This document shows positions 31,935 through 38,757 of a DNA stretch of 45,010 bases, one piece after another (position 1 is the first letter of the stretch; every line of letters begins with the position of its first letter). The DNA is from Minisyncoccota bacterium (GTDB lineage Bacteria > Patescibacteriota > Minisyncoccia > Phycocordibacterales > JACZSL01). The stretch is from NCBI GenBank assembly GCA_028280145.1, contig JANQMM010000048.1:1-45010 (forward strand), read 5' to 3'. The position numbers and the translations under genes are program-made. The notes beneath the pieces are model-generated. The model was not told the origin of the DNA and did not search any database. It saw only the letters and a program-made list of their open reading frames with translations.

Positions 31935-32348
31935 TCAGTCTGAGCTCAGTGCAAGACTCCAGCGGCGTTCGTGATTGTCCTTGCTTGTGACGACCATGTC
32001 GCTTGCCTCGATGGCTTGCATGAGATCGACCATCGCGCACATATTGGTGTCTTCGCGGCACAGCGTCCAGGAGCGGCGACGCTCGATCTCATGCAAGCCA
32101 TCGGAGCGGACGGTGATGAAGCGCTCCCGCTCATCCACGTCGACGATCTCGTTGGCACGAGCCTTCAGGTTATCGATCAGGCTTTCTTTTGAGCCGAAAT
32201 CTTTGTCGAGGTCGATGGTCTCCGTTACTCCGGTTGTGATGTCGCTGACATTCCAGATACGACCATCTTCTTCCGAGGATGGCAGGGTCGTGTCGGTTGC
32301 GGCACACCCCAACAAAAGGACGGCCAAAAAAGGAACAAGTGTTTTCAT
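31935..32348 (-). CDS. Small lipoprotein inside the S10 cluster
   Basis: 137 residues from the ATG at 32348, with GGGAGAG about 9 nt upstream. MKTLVPFLAVLLLGC is a signal peptide with the lipobox LLGC (Cys15 lipidated). The mature part is acidic and polar, with two later cysteines close together in the chain (TLCREDTNMC), and resembles no family I can name. It is visibly richer in G+C than the flanking ribosomal genes. It has its own promoter (32397-32425) and terminator (31874-31899). A 21-bp perfect inverted repeat lies within the coding region (32009-32029 and 32083-32103). Its role in the envelope is unknown. Confidence 0.72.
   Translation of the reverse strand: MKTLVPFLAVLLLGCAATDTTLPSSEEDGRIWNVSDITTGVTETIDLDKDFGSKESLIDNLKARANEIVDVDERERFITVRSDGLHEIERRRSWTLCREDTNMCAMVDLMQAIEASDMVVTSKDNHERRWSLALSSD
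32009..32103. repeat. 21-bp perfect inverted repeat inside the lipoprotein gene
   Basis: The arms at 32009-32029 and 32083-32103 are exact reverse complements around a 53-nt loop. Both are translated: on the minus strand they encode SDGLHEIE and VDLMQAIE. The mRNA would form a long stable stem inside the coding sequence. Confidence 0.9.
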
Positions 32349-32396
32349 TGCGGACTCTCCCGAGTAGATAGAAACACGAAATGAAATGCGGTGAAA

Positions 32397-32425
32397 AAGA
32401 TACCATTTGTAACAGGTTTTGTCAA
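32397..32425 (-). promoter_or_regulatory. Promoter of the lipoprotein gene
   Basis: Minus strand TTGACA (32425-32420), 17 nt, TATCTT (32402-32397). Confidence 0.82.
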
Positions 32426-32482
32426 ATTCCACCATCTACGAGGGCTAAAAACCCCTCTTTCCCGCCATTTAAGAAGCTAAAG

Positions 32483-32504
32483 AAAAAAGCCGTCTTCTGA
32501 CGAC
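32483..32504 (-). terminator. Terminator of the 64-residue TM protein gene
   Basis: GTCGTC / GACGGC (one wobble pair) with an AGAA tetraloop, then T6 on the minus strand. Confidence 0.75.
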
Positions 32505-32545
32505 TCTCTCAAGTAGGGGAACTTCACCGCCTATTATACGGGCTT

Positions 32546-32740
32546 TTATTCTTGTGTTCTGGTCTCTGCCACCTCAGTTTCATCGATCGCCTCCTCTGCC
32601 TGAGATGACGAAATGTATGCATACCCTGTTGGTATAGCCACCATCACTACAACGGCCAGGAAAAAAACCCATGAGTGATACTCAGAGGCACCATCCTCGG
32701 GCTCGTCTCCCAAAGTTGCAAACTTAATGCTCTTGGGCAT
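32546..32740 (-). CDS. Small single-TM acidic protein
   Basis: 64 residues from the ATG at 32740, with GGGG about 9 nt upstream; an in-frame start at 32767 lies in the leader. N-terminal MPKSIKFATLGDEPEDGASEY is cytoplasmic or acidic, then one TM helix (about 23-43, WVFFLAVVVMVAIPTGYAYI) and an acidic Glu/Thr-rich tail (QAEEAIDETEVAETRTQE). Family unknown. Own promoter and terminator. Second of three small TM genes between rplB and rpsS. Confidence 0.6.
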   Translation of the reverse strand: MPKSIKFATLGDEPEDGASEYHSWVFFLAVVVMVAIPTGYAYISSSQAEEAIDETEVAETRTQE

Positions 32741-32775
32741 TACTCTAACCCCTTTGTTGCGGATCACCTGTTTAT

Positions 32776-32805
32776 GTTATAGCACAAGCCCCAACGTCAA
32801 TTCAA
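32776..32805 (-). promoter_or_regulatory. Promoter of the 64-residue TM protein
   Basis: Minus strand TTGAAT (32805-32800), 18 nt, TATAAC (32781-32776), with an extended -10 (TGC before TATAAC). The 12-mer TTGTGCTATAAC recurs at the next gene upstream. The -35 overlaps that gene's stop codon. Confidence 0.62.
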
Positions 32806-33047
32806 ATCAAAGCTGTGTCTAATTGAATCGAAAACCTCCTTGATATACAATCTTCGAACGCCAAATCCTCCTTGCGTATTTCGATGCCTTTGGCATATGT
32901 CGGTGTCTTATCAGAGTCATATCGCAATAACTCAGGATTCCGCAAGTGATTCACCATAAAAAATACCGCCACGGTAATAATTGCCATCACAACAAGCAGA
33001 AGAAGATTTTCAAAAGACTTTGAACCCTTCCTACCTTCGACAGTCAC
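32802..33047 (-). CDS. Small single-TM protein (GTG start)
   Basis: 81 residues taken from the GTG at 33047, which has AAGGAG 8 nt upstream; the longer frame to 33122 would include the promoter. A short basic N-terminus (MTVEGRKGSKSFEN) leads to one TM helix (about 15-34, LLLLVVMAIITVAVFFMVN), followed by a 45-residue charged domain with one cysteine. Family unknown. It shares its promoter core with the next small gene and has no terminator of its own. Confidence 0.58.
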   Translation of the reverse strand: MTVEGRKGSKSFENLLLLVVMAIITVAVFFMVNHLRNPELLRYDSDKTPTYAKGIEIRKEDLAFEDCISRRFSIQLDTALI

Positions 33048-33081
33048 GGTCTTCTCTCCTTCATCTACACACCCTGTTTTC

Positions 33082-33110
33082 GTTATAGCACAAACAGGCC
33101 CAACCAAAAA
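33082..33110 (-). promoter_or_regulatory. Promoter of the GTG-start TM gene
   Basis: Minus strand TTTTTG (33110-33105), 17 nt, TATAAC (33087-33082), with TGC before the -10. TTGTGCTATAAC is identical to the element at 32776-32787. Confidence 0.55.
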
Positions 33111-33171
33111 AGACCTATGCACGACTTATTCGATCTTAAAGGTTAAAACGTTTTTCCAACAAGCAAGAAGA

Positions 33172-33186
33172 CCGCGTAGTGCGCGG
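33172..33186 (-). terminator. Weak terminator-like hairpin
   Basis: CCGCG / CGCGG with loop CACTA, followed by TCTTCTT on the minus strand. About 25 nt past the stop of the tail-anchored gene. Confidence 0.45.
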
Positions 33187-33210
33187 CCTTCGTCGAAGGA
33201 GATAAAGACT

Positions 33211-33456
33211 TCATGAAGACTTTACCACAAAGAAGAGGGTTGTCGCCAGAACGATCACGATTCCCCACAAAATTGCGTTTGTCGTGTTGCGAGGAGGCGT
33301 TTCGTAATATCCACGACGTCTCTGCCAATAAGGATCTGACAAGTCGATGTGATGTCGTGGGCCACCGCCAATTCTTGCATCAAATTCATTGATGGATTGC
33401 GGACTGCCGTCGTAGCTCCCTCCACGATAATCATCGTCGCGAAATGAAATACGCAT
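33211..33456 (-). CDS. Small tail-anchored membrane protein
   Basis: 81 residues. AGGAG lies 6 nt before the ATG at 33456. The N-terminal 55 residues are hydrophilic and rich in Asp, Arg, Gly and Tyr (RGGSYDGSPQS; YWQRRRGYYETPP). A single C-terminal TM helix (about 60-78, AILWGIVIVLATTLFFVV) ends three residues before the stop, which predicts a cytoplasmic domain held by a tail anchor. Family unknown. First of the insert genes after rplB, with a strong promoter (33488-33516). Confidence 0.62.
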   Translation of the reverse strand: MRISFRDDDYRGGSYDGSPQSINEFDARIGGGPRHHIDLSDPYWQRRRGYYETPPRNTTNAILWGIVIVLATTLFFVVKSS

Positions 33457-33487
33457 GTCAAACTCCTATGCCATTTATCTGTGAGCT

Positions 33488-33516
33488 ATTATATGCTGTT
33501 GGATGTTTAACAACAA
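33488..33516 (-). promoter_or_regulatory. Promoter of the tail-anchored protein gene
   Basis: Minus strand TTGTTG (33516-33511), 17 nt, TATAAT (33493-33488). Confidence 0.78.
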
Positions 33517-33558
33517 GGAAAAAGGCTTGCATCATACATCCACAAGGCCGAAGAATTT

Positions 33559-33581
33559 GAAAACCGGCCATATGGCCGGTT
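33559..33581 (-). terminator. Terminator after rplB
   Basis: AACCGGCC / GGCCGGTT around ATAT, then TTC and an AT-rich tract; starts 4 nt past the rplB stop. The 5' part of the S10 operon ends here. Confidence 0.78.
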
Positions 33582-33585
33582 CTTC

Positions 33586-34428
33586 CTATCGTCTTTTGCC
33601 GACTTTTCGTCTTCGAACAATGAGATTGTTGGAGTACTTCTTTGGCTTGCGTGTTTTTTGTCCTTTTCCTGCAGGCTTGCCCCATTTGGTTCGCTGTCGC
33701 CTGTGCCCTCGCCCGGCTCGTCCTTCACCACCACCGTGCGGGTGGTCAACAGGGTTCATTGCCGCCCCACGCACCACCGGTCGTCGCCCCATCCAACGCT
33801 TTCGGCCTGCTTTACCAATATTTACCAGTTTATGCTCATCATTTGACGCTTCCCCGACACTTGCCCACGCTAATGTTGATACTTTTCGCACTTCCGTTGA
33901 TGGCATCTTGAGCGTTGCAAATCCTCCGTCGTGTGCAATCACTTCTGCGGCATTTCCCGCACTTCGTGCGATTTTTGCTCCACCCCCCTCTTTGATCTCA
34001 ACATTATAGACAAAAGTACCAACCGGAATATCCTTAAGCTGTAATCTATTTCCAAGTGCTACCTTTGCTTTCGTCGAGACAACGAACGTATCACCTACTT
34101 TCATGCTTTTTGGTGCAACAATATACCGACGCTCTCCATCTCTGTAACAGACAAGCGCAATAAAGGCTGTTCGATTGGGATCATATTCAATACTTTCAAC
34201 CTTCGCCTCAATATCGAACTTGTTGTATGCAAAATCAATTTCGCGATACTTTCTCTTATGTCCGCCTCCTCGATGTCGAGTAGTCAAACGACCCTGCGAG
34301 TTTCGTCCCACGTCCCGCTTACCGCCTTTTGTAAGAGGTTTGTGTGGCTTGCTCCGAGTCAAATATTTCTTGAACGACACAACCGACATGCCGCGACGTC
34401 CTGGTGTTGTTGGTTTAAAGATTTTCAT
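33586..34428 (-). CDS. rplB: Ribosomal protein uL2
   Basis: 280 residues. KPHKPLTKGGKRDVGRNSQGRLTTRHRGGGHKR-type N-terminus and the C-terminal NPVDHPHGGGEGR (with the His important for peptidyl transfer) are diagnostic. Starts 9 nt after rplW. It is followed by a terminator, not rpsS. Confidence 0.97.
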   Translation of the reverse strand: MKIFKPTTPGRRGMSVVSFKKYLTRSKPHKPLTKGGKRDVGRNSQGRLTTRHRGGGHKRKYREIDFAYNKFDIEAKVESIEYDPNRTAFIALVCYRDGERRYIVAPKSMKVGDTFVVSTKAKVALGNRLQLKDIPVGTFVYNVEIKEGGGAKIARSAGNAAEVIAHDGGFATLKMPSTEVRKVSTLAWASVGEASNDEHKLVNIGKAGRKRWMGRRPVVRGAAMNPVDHPHGGGEGRAGRGHRRQRTKWGKPAGKGQKTRKPKKYSNNLIVRRRKVGKRR

Positions 34429-34437
34429 GATCGATTT

Positions 34438-34899
34438 CTATACAAATTCTATTGTGTCACCATCTTTCAGATACACATACGCTTTTTTCCCGAGGCTCGA
34501 CATACCAGCTTTTCGCGTTCTTCTGTTCATTCGCTTTTTTCGTGGAATCTTTACAAGATTAACCTTTCGAGGGGTCACTTTGTAATATTCCTTTACAGCA
34601 TTTTCGACATCTTTTTTTGTTGCATGTACCGCTACTTCAAACACATACGTTCGACTTGCCGTTACGTCAGTGGCTTTTTCTGTGATACGCGGTCGGATAA
34701 GGACTTTGTCCAGGTTATCTGTGTACCGCGTGGTCGTGGTTTGTCGACGTCCTTTTCTTTTTGAAACGGTAAATGGCTGTTTTTCTTTCTTTGCAGACAC
34801 AGTTTCAGTCTGTGCAGTTTTTTCTGCTTTCTTCTCCACCACCTTTTCCTCCGGTGTTGTGGTCTTCTCTTCTTTTTTGTCTTTTCCAAACAGAGCCAT
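34438..34899 (-). CDS. rplW: Ribosomal protein uL23
   Basis: 153 residues. The core (about 65-153) has LIRPRITEKATDV, YVFEVAVHATKKDVENAVKEYY and VRKV-like KVTPRKVNLVKIPRKKR. Binds at the tunnel exit, the docking site for trigger factor and SRP. The first 60 residues are an added Lys/Glu/Thr-rich disordered tail. Confidence 0.93.
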   Translation of the reverse strand: MALFGKDKKEEKTTTPEEKVVEKKAEKTAQTETVSAKKEKQPFTVSKRKGRRQTTTTRYTDNLDKVLIRPRITEKATDVTASRTYVFEVAVHATKKDVENAVKEYYKVTPRKVNLVKIPRKKRMNRRTRKAGMSSLGKKAYVYLKDGDTIEFV

Positions 34900-34900
34900 A

Positions 34901-35734
34901 TTACTTATTTATTTTTGCTTCAAGAAAACTTATTGCTTTTTTAGGGTCTTCAATTACCACATATTTATATGAAAGAAGGTTCAACGGATTCATATTTCGC
35001 ACTTCTTCAACATACAGATTTTCAATATTTCGAAAACTTTTTGCAGTATTCAACTTTCTATCCGAAAGAAGAATGAGTGCGGCGTTTTTCGGCTTTGTGA
35101 CAAGTTTTTCAAGACCTTTATTCTTAGCAAGTGCTGAGATAATACCGATTGCATCTTTCGTCTTCGGATCCGCAATCTCAAGAGAGTCAACAAACACCAG
35201 TTCTCCGTCGCGAAGTTTTCGTGAAAGAACCGTGTAAAGCGCTTTGGTTCTCATTTTCTTGTTAACCTTCTTAGTGTAATTCTTTTCTTTTCGCGGACCA
35301 AAAGTAATACCTCCTCCACGCCATATTGGAGAACGGTTCGAGCCGTGCCGTGCTCGCCCGGTCCCTTTTTGTCGCCACGGCTTTCGTCCGCCGCCACGAA
35401 CCTCACTTCGATCCTTGGTGTGCGCATATGGAACACGTGCGTTTGATTGCATTGATACCACCACTTGGTGTACCAGATCACCATTCCATTTTAGGCCAAA
35501 AATAGTCTCCGGAAGTAGAATTGAATCCTTTTTCTTTCCTTTCGCATCAAAAACTTGTGCGTCCATAGAAACAATCTTTCTGACCGCCTTCTTTGTTGCC
35601 GTCTTTTTGGCTGGAACTTTTTTCGTTGCGGCTTTTCTTGCAGGCGTTTTCTTCGTTGCTTGCTTCGGCTCGGCCTGTTTTGCTACACCGGAACGAATAT
35701 TCTTTTTTGTCGCTGTCTTTACTTCCATGATCAT
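34901..35734 (-). CDS. rplD: Ribosomal protein uL4
   Basis: 277 residues. The loop VRGGGRKPWRQKGTGRARHGSNRSPIWRGGG is unmistakable uL4; it reaches into the exit tunnel. Residues 1-52 are an added histone-H1-like tail of Ala/Lys repeats (TKKTPARKAATKKVPAKK). The ATG overlaps the rplC stop as ATGA. E. coli L4 represses the S10 operon; no such leader was identified here. Confidence 0.95.
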   Translation of the reverse strand: MIMEVKTATKKNIRSGVAKQAEPKQATKKTPARKAATKKVPAKKTATKKAVRKIVSMDAQVFDAKGKKKDSILLPETIFGLKWNGDLVHQVVVSMQSNARVPYAHTKDRSEVRGGGRKPWRQKGTGRARHGSNRSPIWRGGGITFGPRKEKNYTKKVNKKMRTKALYTVLSRKLRDGELVFVDSLEIADPKTKDAIGIISALAKNKGLEKLVTKPKNAALILLSDRKLNTAKSFRNIENLYVEEVRNMNPLNLLSYKYVVIEDPKKAISFLEAKINK

Positions 35735-36333
35735 GCGTTCTTACTCCGGATCTCAACAAGTGTCCCTCGATGTCCCGGAATTGCACCTGAGATCACCAAA
35801 AGATTCTCGTCCTTGTTTACCTGCAACACCTTGAGATTCTTAACCGTAACCCGATCAGCCCCCATGCGCCCGGCCATTTTCTTTCCTTTAAACACTCTCT
35901 GCGGACCTGTCGCTCCGATCGAGCCGGGTGCTCGTTCGTGATGTTTATTTCCGTGACTTCTCCTGCCTCCTTTAAAACCGTGCCGCTTCACACCGCCCTG
36001 AAATCCTTTTCCTTTTGAAATAGCCGATACCTCAATGATGTCACCTACTTCAAAAGAAGAAACATCGATCTTGTCACCAAGTTTCCAATCCAAATCTCCA
36101 CGTACTTCACGTATGAATTCAAAGAGCCCTTTTGGTCGTTGCGCTCTGTGTACATTCTTTTCTCTGCGTGTGCCGTAACCCACCTGGGTTGCGTTATATC
36201 CATCCTTCTCAGCATCTTTTATCTGCGTTACTTCAATGGGACCTGCCGAGACAACGGTTGCAGGAAACACCCGTCCGTCATCATTCCAGATCTGAGTCAT
36301 TTTCTGCTTTTTTCCGAGTATGAATTTTGTCAT
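35731..36333 (-). CDS. rplC: Ribosomal protein uL3
   Basis: 200 residues from the ATG at 36333 (MTKFILGKKQKMTQIWNDDGRVFPATVV), the conserved family start. An earlier in-frame start (36408) lies in the leader with its hairpin. The mid-chain SKGKGFQGGVKRHGFKGGRRSHGNK and GRMG are the uL3 loops near the peptidyl-transferase centre. It has its own promoter (36417-36444), unlike the usual co-transcription with rpsJ. Confidence 0.96.
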   Translation of the reverse strand: MTKFILGKKQKMTQIWNDDGRVFPATVVSAGPIEVTQIKDAEKDGYNATQVGYGTRREKNVHRAQRPKGLFEFIREVRGDLDWKLGDKIDVSSFEVGDIIEVSAISKGKGFQGGVKRHGFKGGRRSHGNKHHERAPGSIGATGPQRVFKGKKMAGRMGADRVTVKNLKVLQVNKDENLLVISGAIPGHRGTLVEIRSKNA

Positions 36334-36350
36334 AGCTACGTAATGAAAAT

Positions 36351-36370
36351 CACTACCAAGAAAGGTAGTG
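36351..36370 (-). promoter_or_regulatory. Hairpin in the rplC leader
   Basis: CACTACC / GGTAGTG, 7-bp perfect stem with 6-nt loop, 17 nt before the rplC ATG. Candidate translational control site. Confidence 0.5.
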
Positions 36371-36416
36371 TTCCTCTCCCAGTGGTCCCTGTGGGGACGT
36401 AGATTCAATGAGTAGT

Positions 36417-36444
36417 ACTATACAGGAATGTGTATATTTTGCAA
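36417..36444 (-). promoter_or_regulatory. Promoter of rplC-rplD-rplW-rplB
   Basis: Minus strand TTGCAA (36444-36439), 16 nt, TATAGT (36422-36417). Confidence 0.7.
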
Positions 36445-36452
36445 GAAATCAA

Positions 36453-36557
36453 GTTAAAAGACCGCCCCAAAAGGGGCGGTTGAAGCAGGCGAGTGATCAG
36501 AAATGTATTGGGAGAGAGTATAAGACCACTCGCTCTCCGTGCGTACCGAGTTGGTAC
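36453..36557 (-). ncRNA. Candidate small RNA (about 105 nt) between rpsJ and rplC
   Basis: An extended -10 TGCTAAGAT (36569-36564 for TAAGAT) predicts a start near 36557. The unit ends with a perfect terminator ACCGCCCC/GGGGCGGT (36480-36461) followed by TCTTTT. The interior can form GTACC/GGTAC (36556-36542) and either GCGAGTG/CACTCGC (36489-36495 with 36527-36533) or GGAGAG/CTCTCC (36511-36516 with 36533-36538), which exclude each other at one base. No known RNA family is recognised (not SRP RNA, tmRNA or RNase P). Confidence 0.45.
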
Positions 36558-36606
36558 ATCTCCATCTTAGCATAAAAACGCCGGCCACATGTGTGGTCGA
36601 AAAAAC

Positions 36607-36634
36607 AAAAACCGCTCCCCAGAGAACGGTTTTT
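36607..36634 (-). terminator. Terminator after rpsJ
   Basis: AAAAACCG / CGGTTTTT stem with an inner TC/GA pair set, then TTTTGTTTTT on the minus strand. Ends 27 nt past the rpsJ stop. Confidence 0.78.
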
Positions 36635-36660
36635 GTCGAATCTTCATATCTTATTCTAAC

Positions 36661-37113
36661 CTAGACCATCTTCACGTCAATGTTTACTCCTGAAGGAAGG
36701 TTTAGGTTTGTAAGTGCTTCAATCACCTTCGGCGATGGATTCTGTATATCAATGAGTCGCTTATGCACTCGCATTTCGAACTGTTCTCGCGCATCTTTAA
36801 ACACGAATGAAGAACGGTTCACGGTATACTTCTTCATCTCCGTCGGAAGCGGAATGGGACCAAGAATATCAGCATCAAAACGAAGTGCTGTATCTATGAT
36901 CTGTTTTACCGAACTATCAAGCACCTTATGCTCGTATGCACGAACTTTGATGCGAAGCTTCGGCACTGCATCACCCTTTTTCTTCTTGCCTGCTTTGCGT
37001 TTTGGTGATGAAGTGGTAGATGTTTTTTTGCTTGCCACCTTCTTCCCGCTTGCTTTAGTGGAGCGAGCGGGTGCAGGTGCTTTCGCTTTTGTTGTTTCGT
37101 CTTTGGTTGCCAT
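36661..37113 (-). CDS. rpsJ: Ribosomal protein uS10
   Basis: 150 residues from the ATG at 37113. The core KLRIKVRAYEHKVLDSSVKQI, GPIPLPTEMKKYTVNRSSFVFKD and REQFEMRVHKRLIDI is typical uS10 (also NusE of antitermination complexes). About 48 N-terminal residues are an added Ala/Lys/Ser-rich tail. It follows tuf, as in the standard str-S10 junction, but is separated from rplC by a terminator and a new promoter. Confidence 0.95.
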   Translation of the reverse strand: MATKDETTKAKAPAPARSTKASGKKVASKKTSTTSSPKRKAGKKKKGDAVPKLRIKVRAYEHKVLDSSVKQIIDTALRFDADILGPIPLPTEMKKYTVNRSSFVFKDAREQFEMRVHKRLIDIQNPSPKVIEALTNLNLPSGVNIDVKMV

Positions 37114-37215
37114 AGTAAGTTTGGTACTTGTGTGTGCTCTTGAGAGCAAATGCGGCCTTTTTATCAATTACTGCTATGTTCTTGATAACAAGGCGGCTAT
37201 ATCACCGAAGACTGT

Positions 37216-38409
37216 CTACGCAACAATCTTGGTAACAACACCAGCACCAACTGTCTTACCTCCCTCTCGAACGGCAAATCGTTGCTGTTCTTCAAGAGCA
37301 ATTGGTGATACAAGTTTTACTTTAAAGGTAATAGTATCTCCAGGCATAACCATTTCAGTTCCGTCTGGAAGTGTTACGTCTCCGGTTACATCAGTCGTTC
37401 GAATGTAGAACTGAGGCTTGTAACCTGAGAAGAATGGTGTGTGTCGTCCGCCTTCATCCTTTGAAAGCACATATACTTCTGCTTCAAATTCCGTGTGCGG
37501 CGTTACTGTTCCCGGTGCAGCAAGCACTTGTCCTCGATGGATTTCTTCTTTCTTAACACCTCGAAGAAGGATGCCGGCGTTGTCACCAGCTTGACCTGAC
37601 TCGAGTTGTTTGTTGAACATTTCAACACCGGTAACAGTTGTTTTCTCCGTATCCTTGATACCGACAATCTCAACCTCTTCACCAACTTTCACGACACCTC
37701 GATCGATCTTTCCGGTCACCACAGTACCGCGACCTTCAATAGAGAAGATGTCCTCAATTGGCATAAGGAACGGTTTATCGGTATCTCGATCAGGTACCGG
37801 AATGTACTCATCAAGAGCTTTGGTAAGCTCAAGCACCTTCTGTACCCACTCATCATCCTTGCTTGTTCCTTCAAGAGCCTTAAGGCCCGAGCCTCGGATA
37901 ATTGGAGCTTTTTCTCCATCAAATTCGTACTTCGTAAGAAGTTCGCGAATTTCCTCTTCCACCAAGTCCACAAGGTCCGGATCATCAACCATATCAACCT
38001 TGTTAATGAACACGATGATCCTTGGAACACCAACCTGCCTTGCAAGAAGGATGTGTTCACGCGTCTGTGGCATAACACCGTCTGTAGCGGCAACCACAAG
38101 AACCGCGCCATCCATCTGTGCCGCACCGGTGATCATGTTCTTGATGTAGTCGGCGTGGCCTGGCGCATCAATGTGCGCATAGTGTCGAGTCTCCGTTTCG
38201 TACTCATTGTGTGAAAGCGCAATAGTAATACCGCGTGCCTTTTCTTCAGGCGCGCCGTCGATATCATCGACTTTCTTCATCTTCACTTTTTGACCTGCAA
38301 GATCAAGCGAGTGAAGGATCGCCGCCGTCAAAGTAGTCTTTCCGTGGTCAACGTGACCGATGGTTCCCACGTTTACGTGCGGCTTTGAGCGATCATATGT
38401 ATCTGCCAT
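37216..38409 (-). CDS. tuf: Elongation factor Tu
   Basis: 397 residues, normal length. GTPase motifs: GHVDHGKTT (P-loop), RGITIALSHNEYET (switch I), DAPGHADY, NKVDMVDD and the GSGLKALEG region. Domain 2 and 3 signatures GRGTVVTGKIDRG and HTPFFSGYKPQFYIRTTDVTG are present. Delivers aminoacyl-tRNA to the ribosome. The 12-mer AAGTACTAAGAA ends 10 nt before the ATG, as at fusA. Upstream are two long palindromes. Confidence 0.98.
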   Translation of the reverse strand: MADTYDRSKPHVNVGTIGHVDHGKTTLTAAILHSLDLAGQKVKMKKVDDIDGAPEEKARGITIALSHNEYETETRHYAHIDAPGHADYIKNMITGAAQMDGAVLVVAATDGVMPQTREHILLARQVGVPRIIVFINKVDMVDDPDLVDLVEEEIRELLTKYEFDGEKAPIIRGSGLKALEGTSKDDEWVQKVLELTKALDEYIPVPDRDTDKPFLMPIEDIFSIEGRGTVVTGKIDRGVVKVGEEVEIVGIKDTEKTTVTGVEMFNKQLESGQAGDNAGILLRGVKKEEIHRGQVLAAPGTVTPHTEFEAEVYVLSKDEGGRHTPFFSGYKPQFYIRTTDVTGDVTLPDGTEMVMPGDTITFKVKLVSPIALEEQQRFAVREGGKTVGAGVVTKIVA

Positions 38410-38476
38410 ATTAATCTAGTTCTTAGTACTTAGCGCTTGGCGCCTATGTACATATTAATAAATCGTCCCTGTTGCA

Positions 38477-38514
38477 CTGAGAGAATAGAGCGCGAGAATG
38501 GCCTATTCTCTCAG
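38477..38514. repeat. 12-bp perfect hairpin upstream of tuf
   Basis: CTGAGAGAATAG / CTATTCTCTCAG around a 14-nt loop. It would lie in the tuf 5' leader. Confidence 0.85.
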
Positions 38515-38530
38515 AACAATCCATTGTTTG

Positions 38531-38556
38531 CATTTTTTATGCAAGCATAAAAAATG
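38531..38556. repeat. AT-rich 12-bp palindrome upstream of tuf
   Basis: CATTTTTTATGC, AA, GCATAAAAAATG. Almost perfect symmetry without a following T-tract, so more like an operator or cruciform than a terminator. Confidence 0.8.
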
Positions 38557-38699
38557 GCCTTTCTTATCCAAAAGGCTCTTTCAATAACAAAAATTTGTTG
38601 CAACTCTGTTGCGCATTGAAAAGAACCTGTATGAATGTGTGCATATAGTACAGAAATGAGTTTTGAGAGTCAAGTAGACACCAGACCACTTTTATCTGT

Positions 38700-38728
38700 T
38701 TGCTCACCTGTTGCGATTCGTGTATGGT
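38700..38728 (+). promoter_or_regulatory. Promoter of the 112-residue protein gene
   Basis: TTGCTC (38700-38705), 17 nt, TATGGT (38723-38728); AGGAGG at 38747-38752 and the ATG at 38758 follow. Confidence 0.5.
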
Positions 38729-38757
38729 ATGTGGAGTTAAATTGTAAGGAGGATGTC

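Larger units (their letters stand above)
36334..36660. other. Intergenic region between rpsJ and rplC
   Basis: 327 nt. In minus-strand order it holds the rpsJ terminator (36634-36607), an extended -10 (36569-36564), a structured roughly 105-nt RNA candidate ending at the terminator 36481-36453, the rplC promoter (36444-36417) and a leader hairpin CACTACC/GGTAGTG (36370-36351). Confidence 0.65.
38410..38757. other. Divergent region between tuf and the 112-residue protein gene
   Basis: 348 nt. It holds the AAGTACTAAGAA element near tuf, a 12-bp hairpin (38477-38514), a 12-bp AT-rich palindrome (38531-38556), a small GCAAC/GTTGC hairpin, and the plus-strand promoter (38700-38728). A clear tuf promoter could not be chosen. 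Confidence 0.55.

Noticed and set aside
31725..33585. Insertion sequence or prophage as the source of the S10-cluster insert
   Set aside because: No transposase, integrase, terminal inverted repeats or target duplication was seen; the single inverted repeat (32009-32103) lies inside a gene.
33642..33911. Plus-strand frames opposite rplB
   Set aside because: Low-complexity shadows of the Gly/Arg-rich uL2 coding sequence.
37606..38214. 202-codon plus-strand frame opposite tuf
   Set aside because: Antisense shadow of a certain EF-Tu gene.
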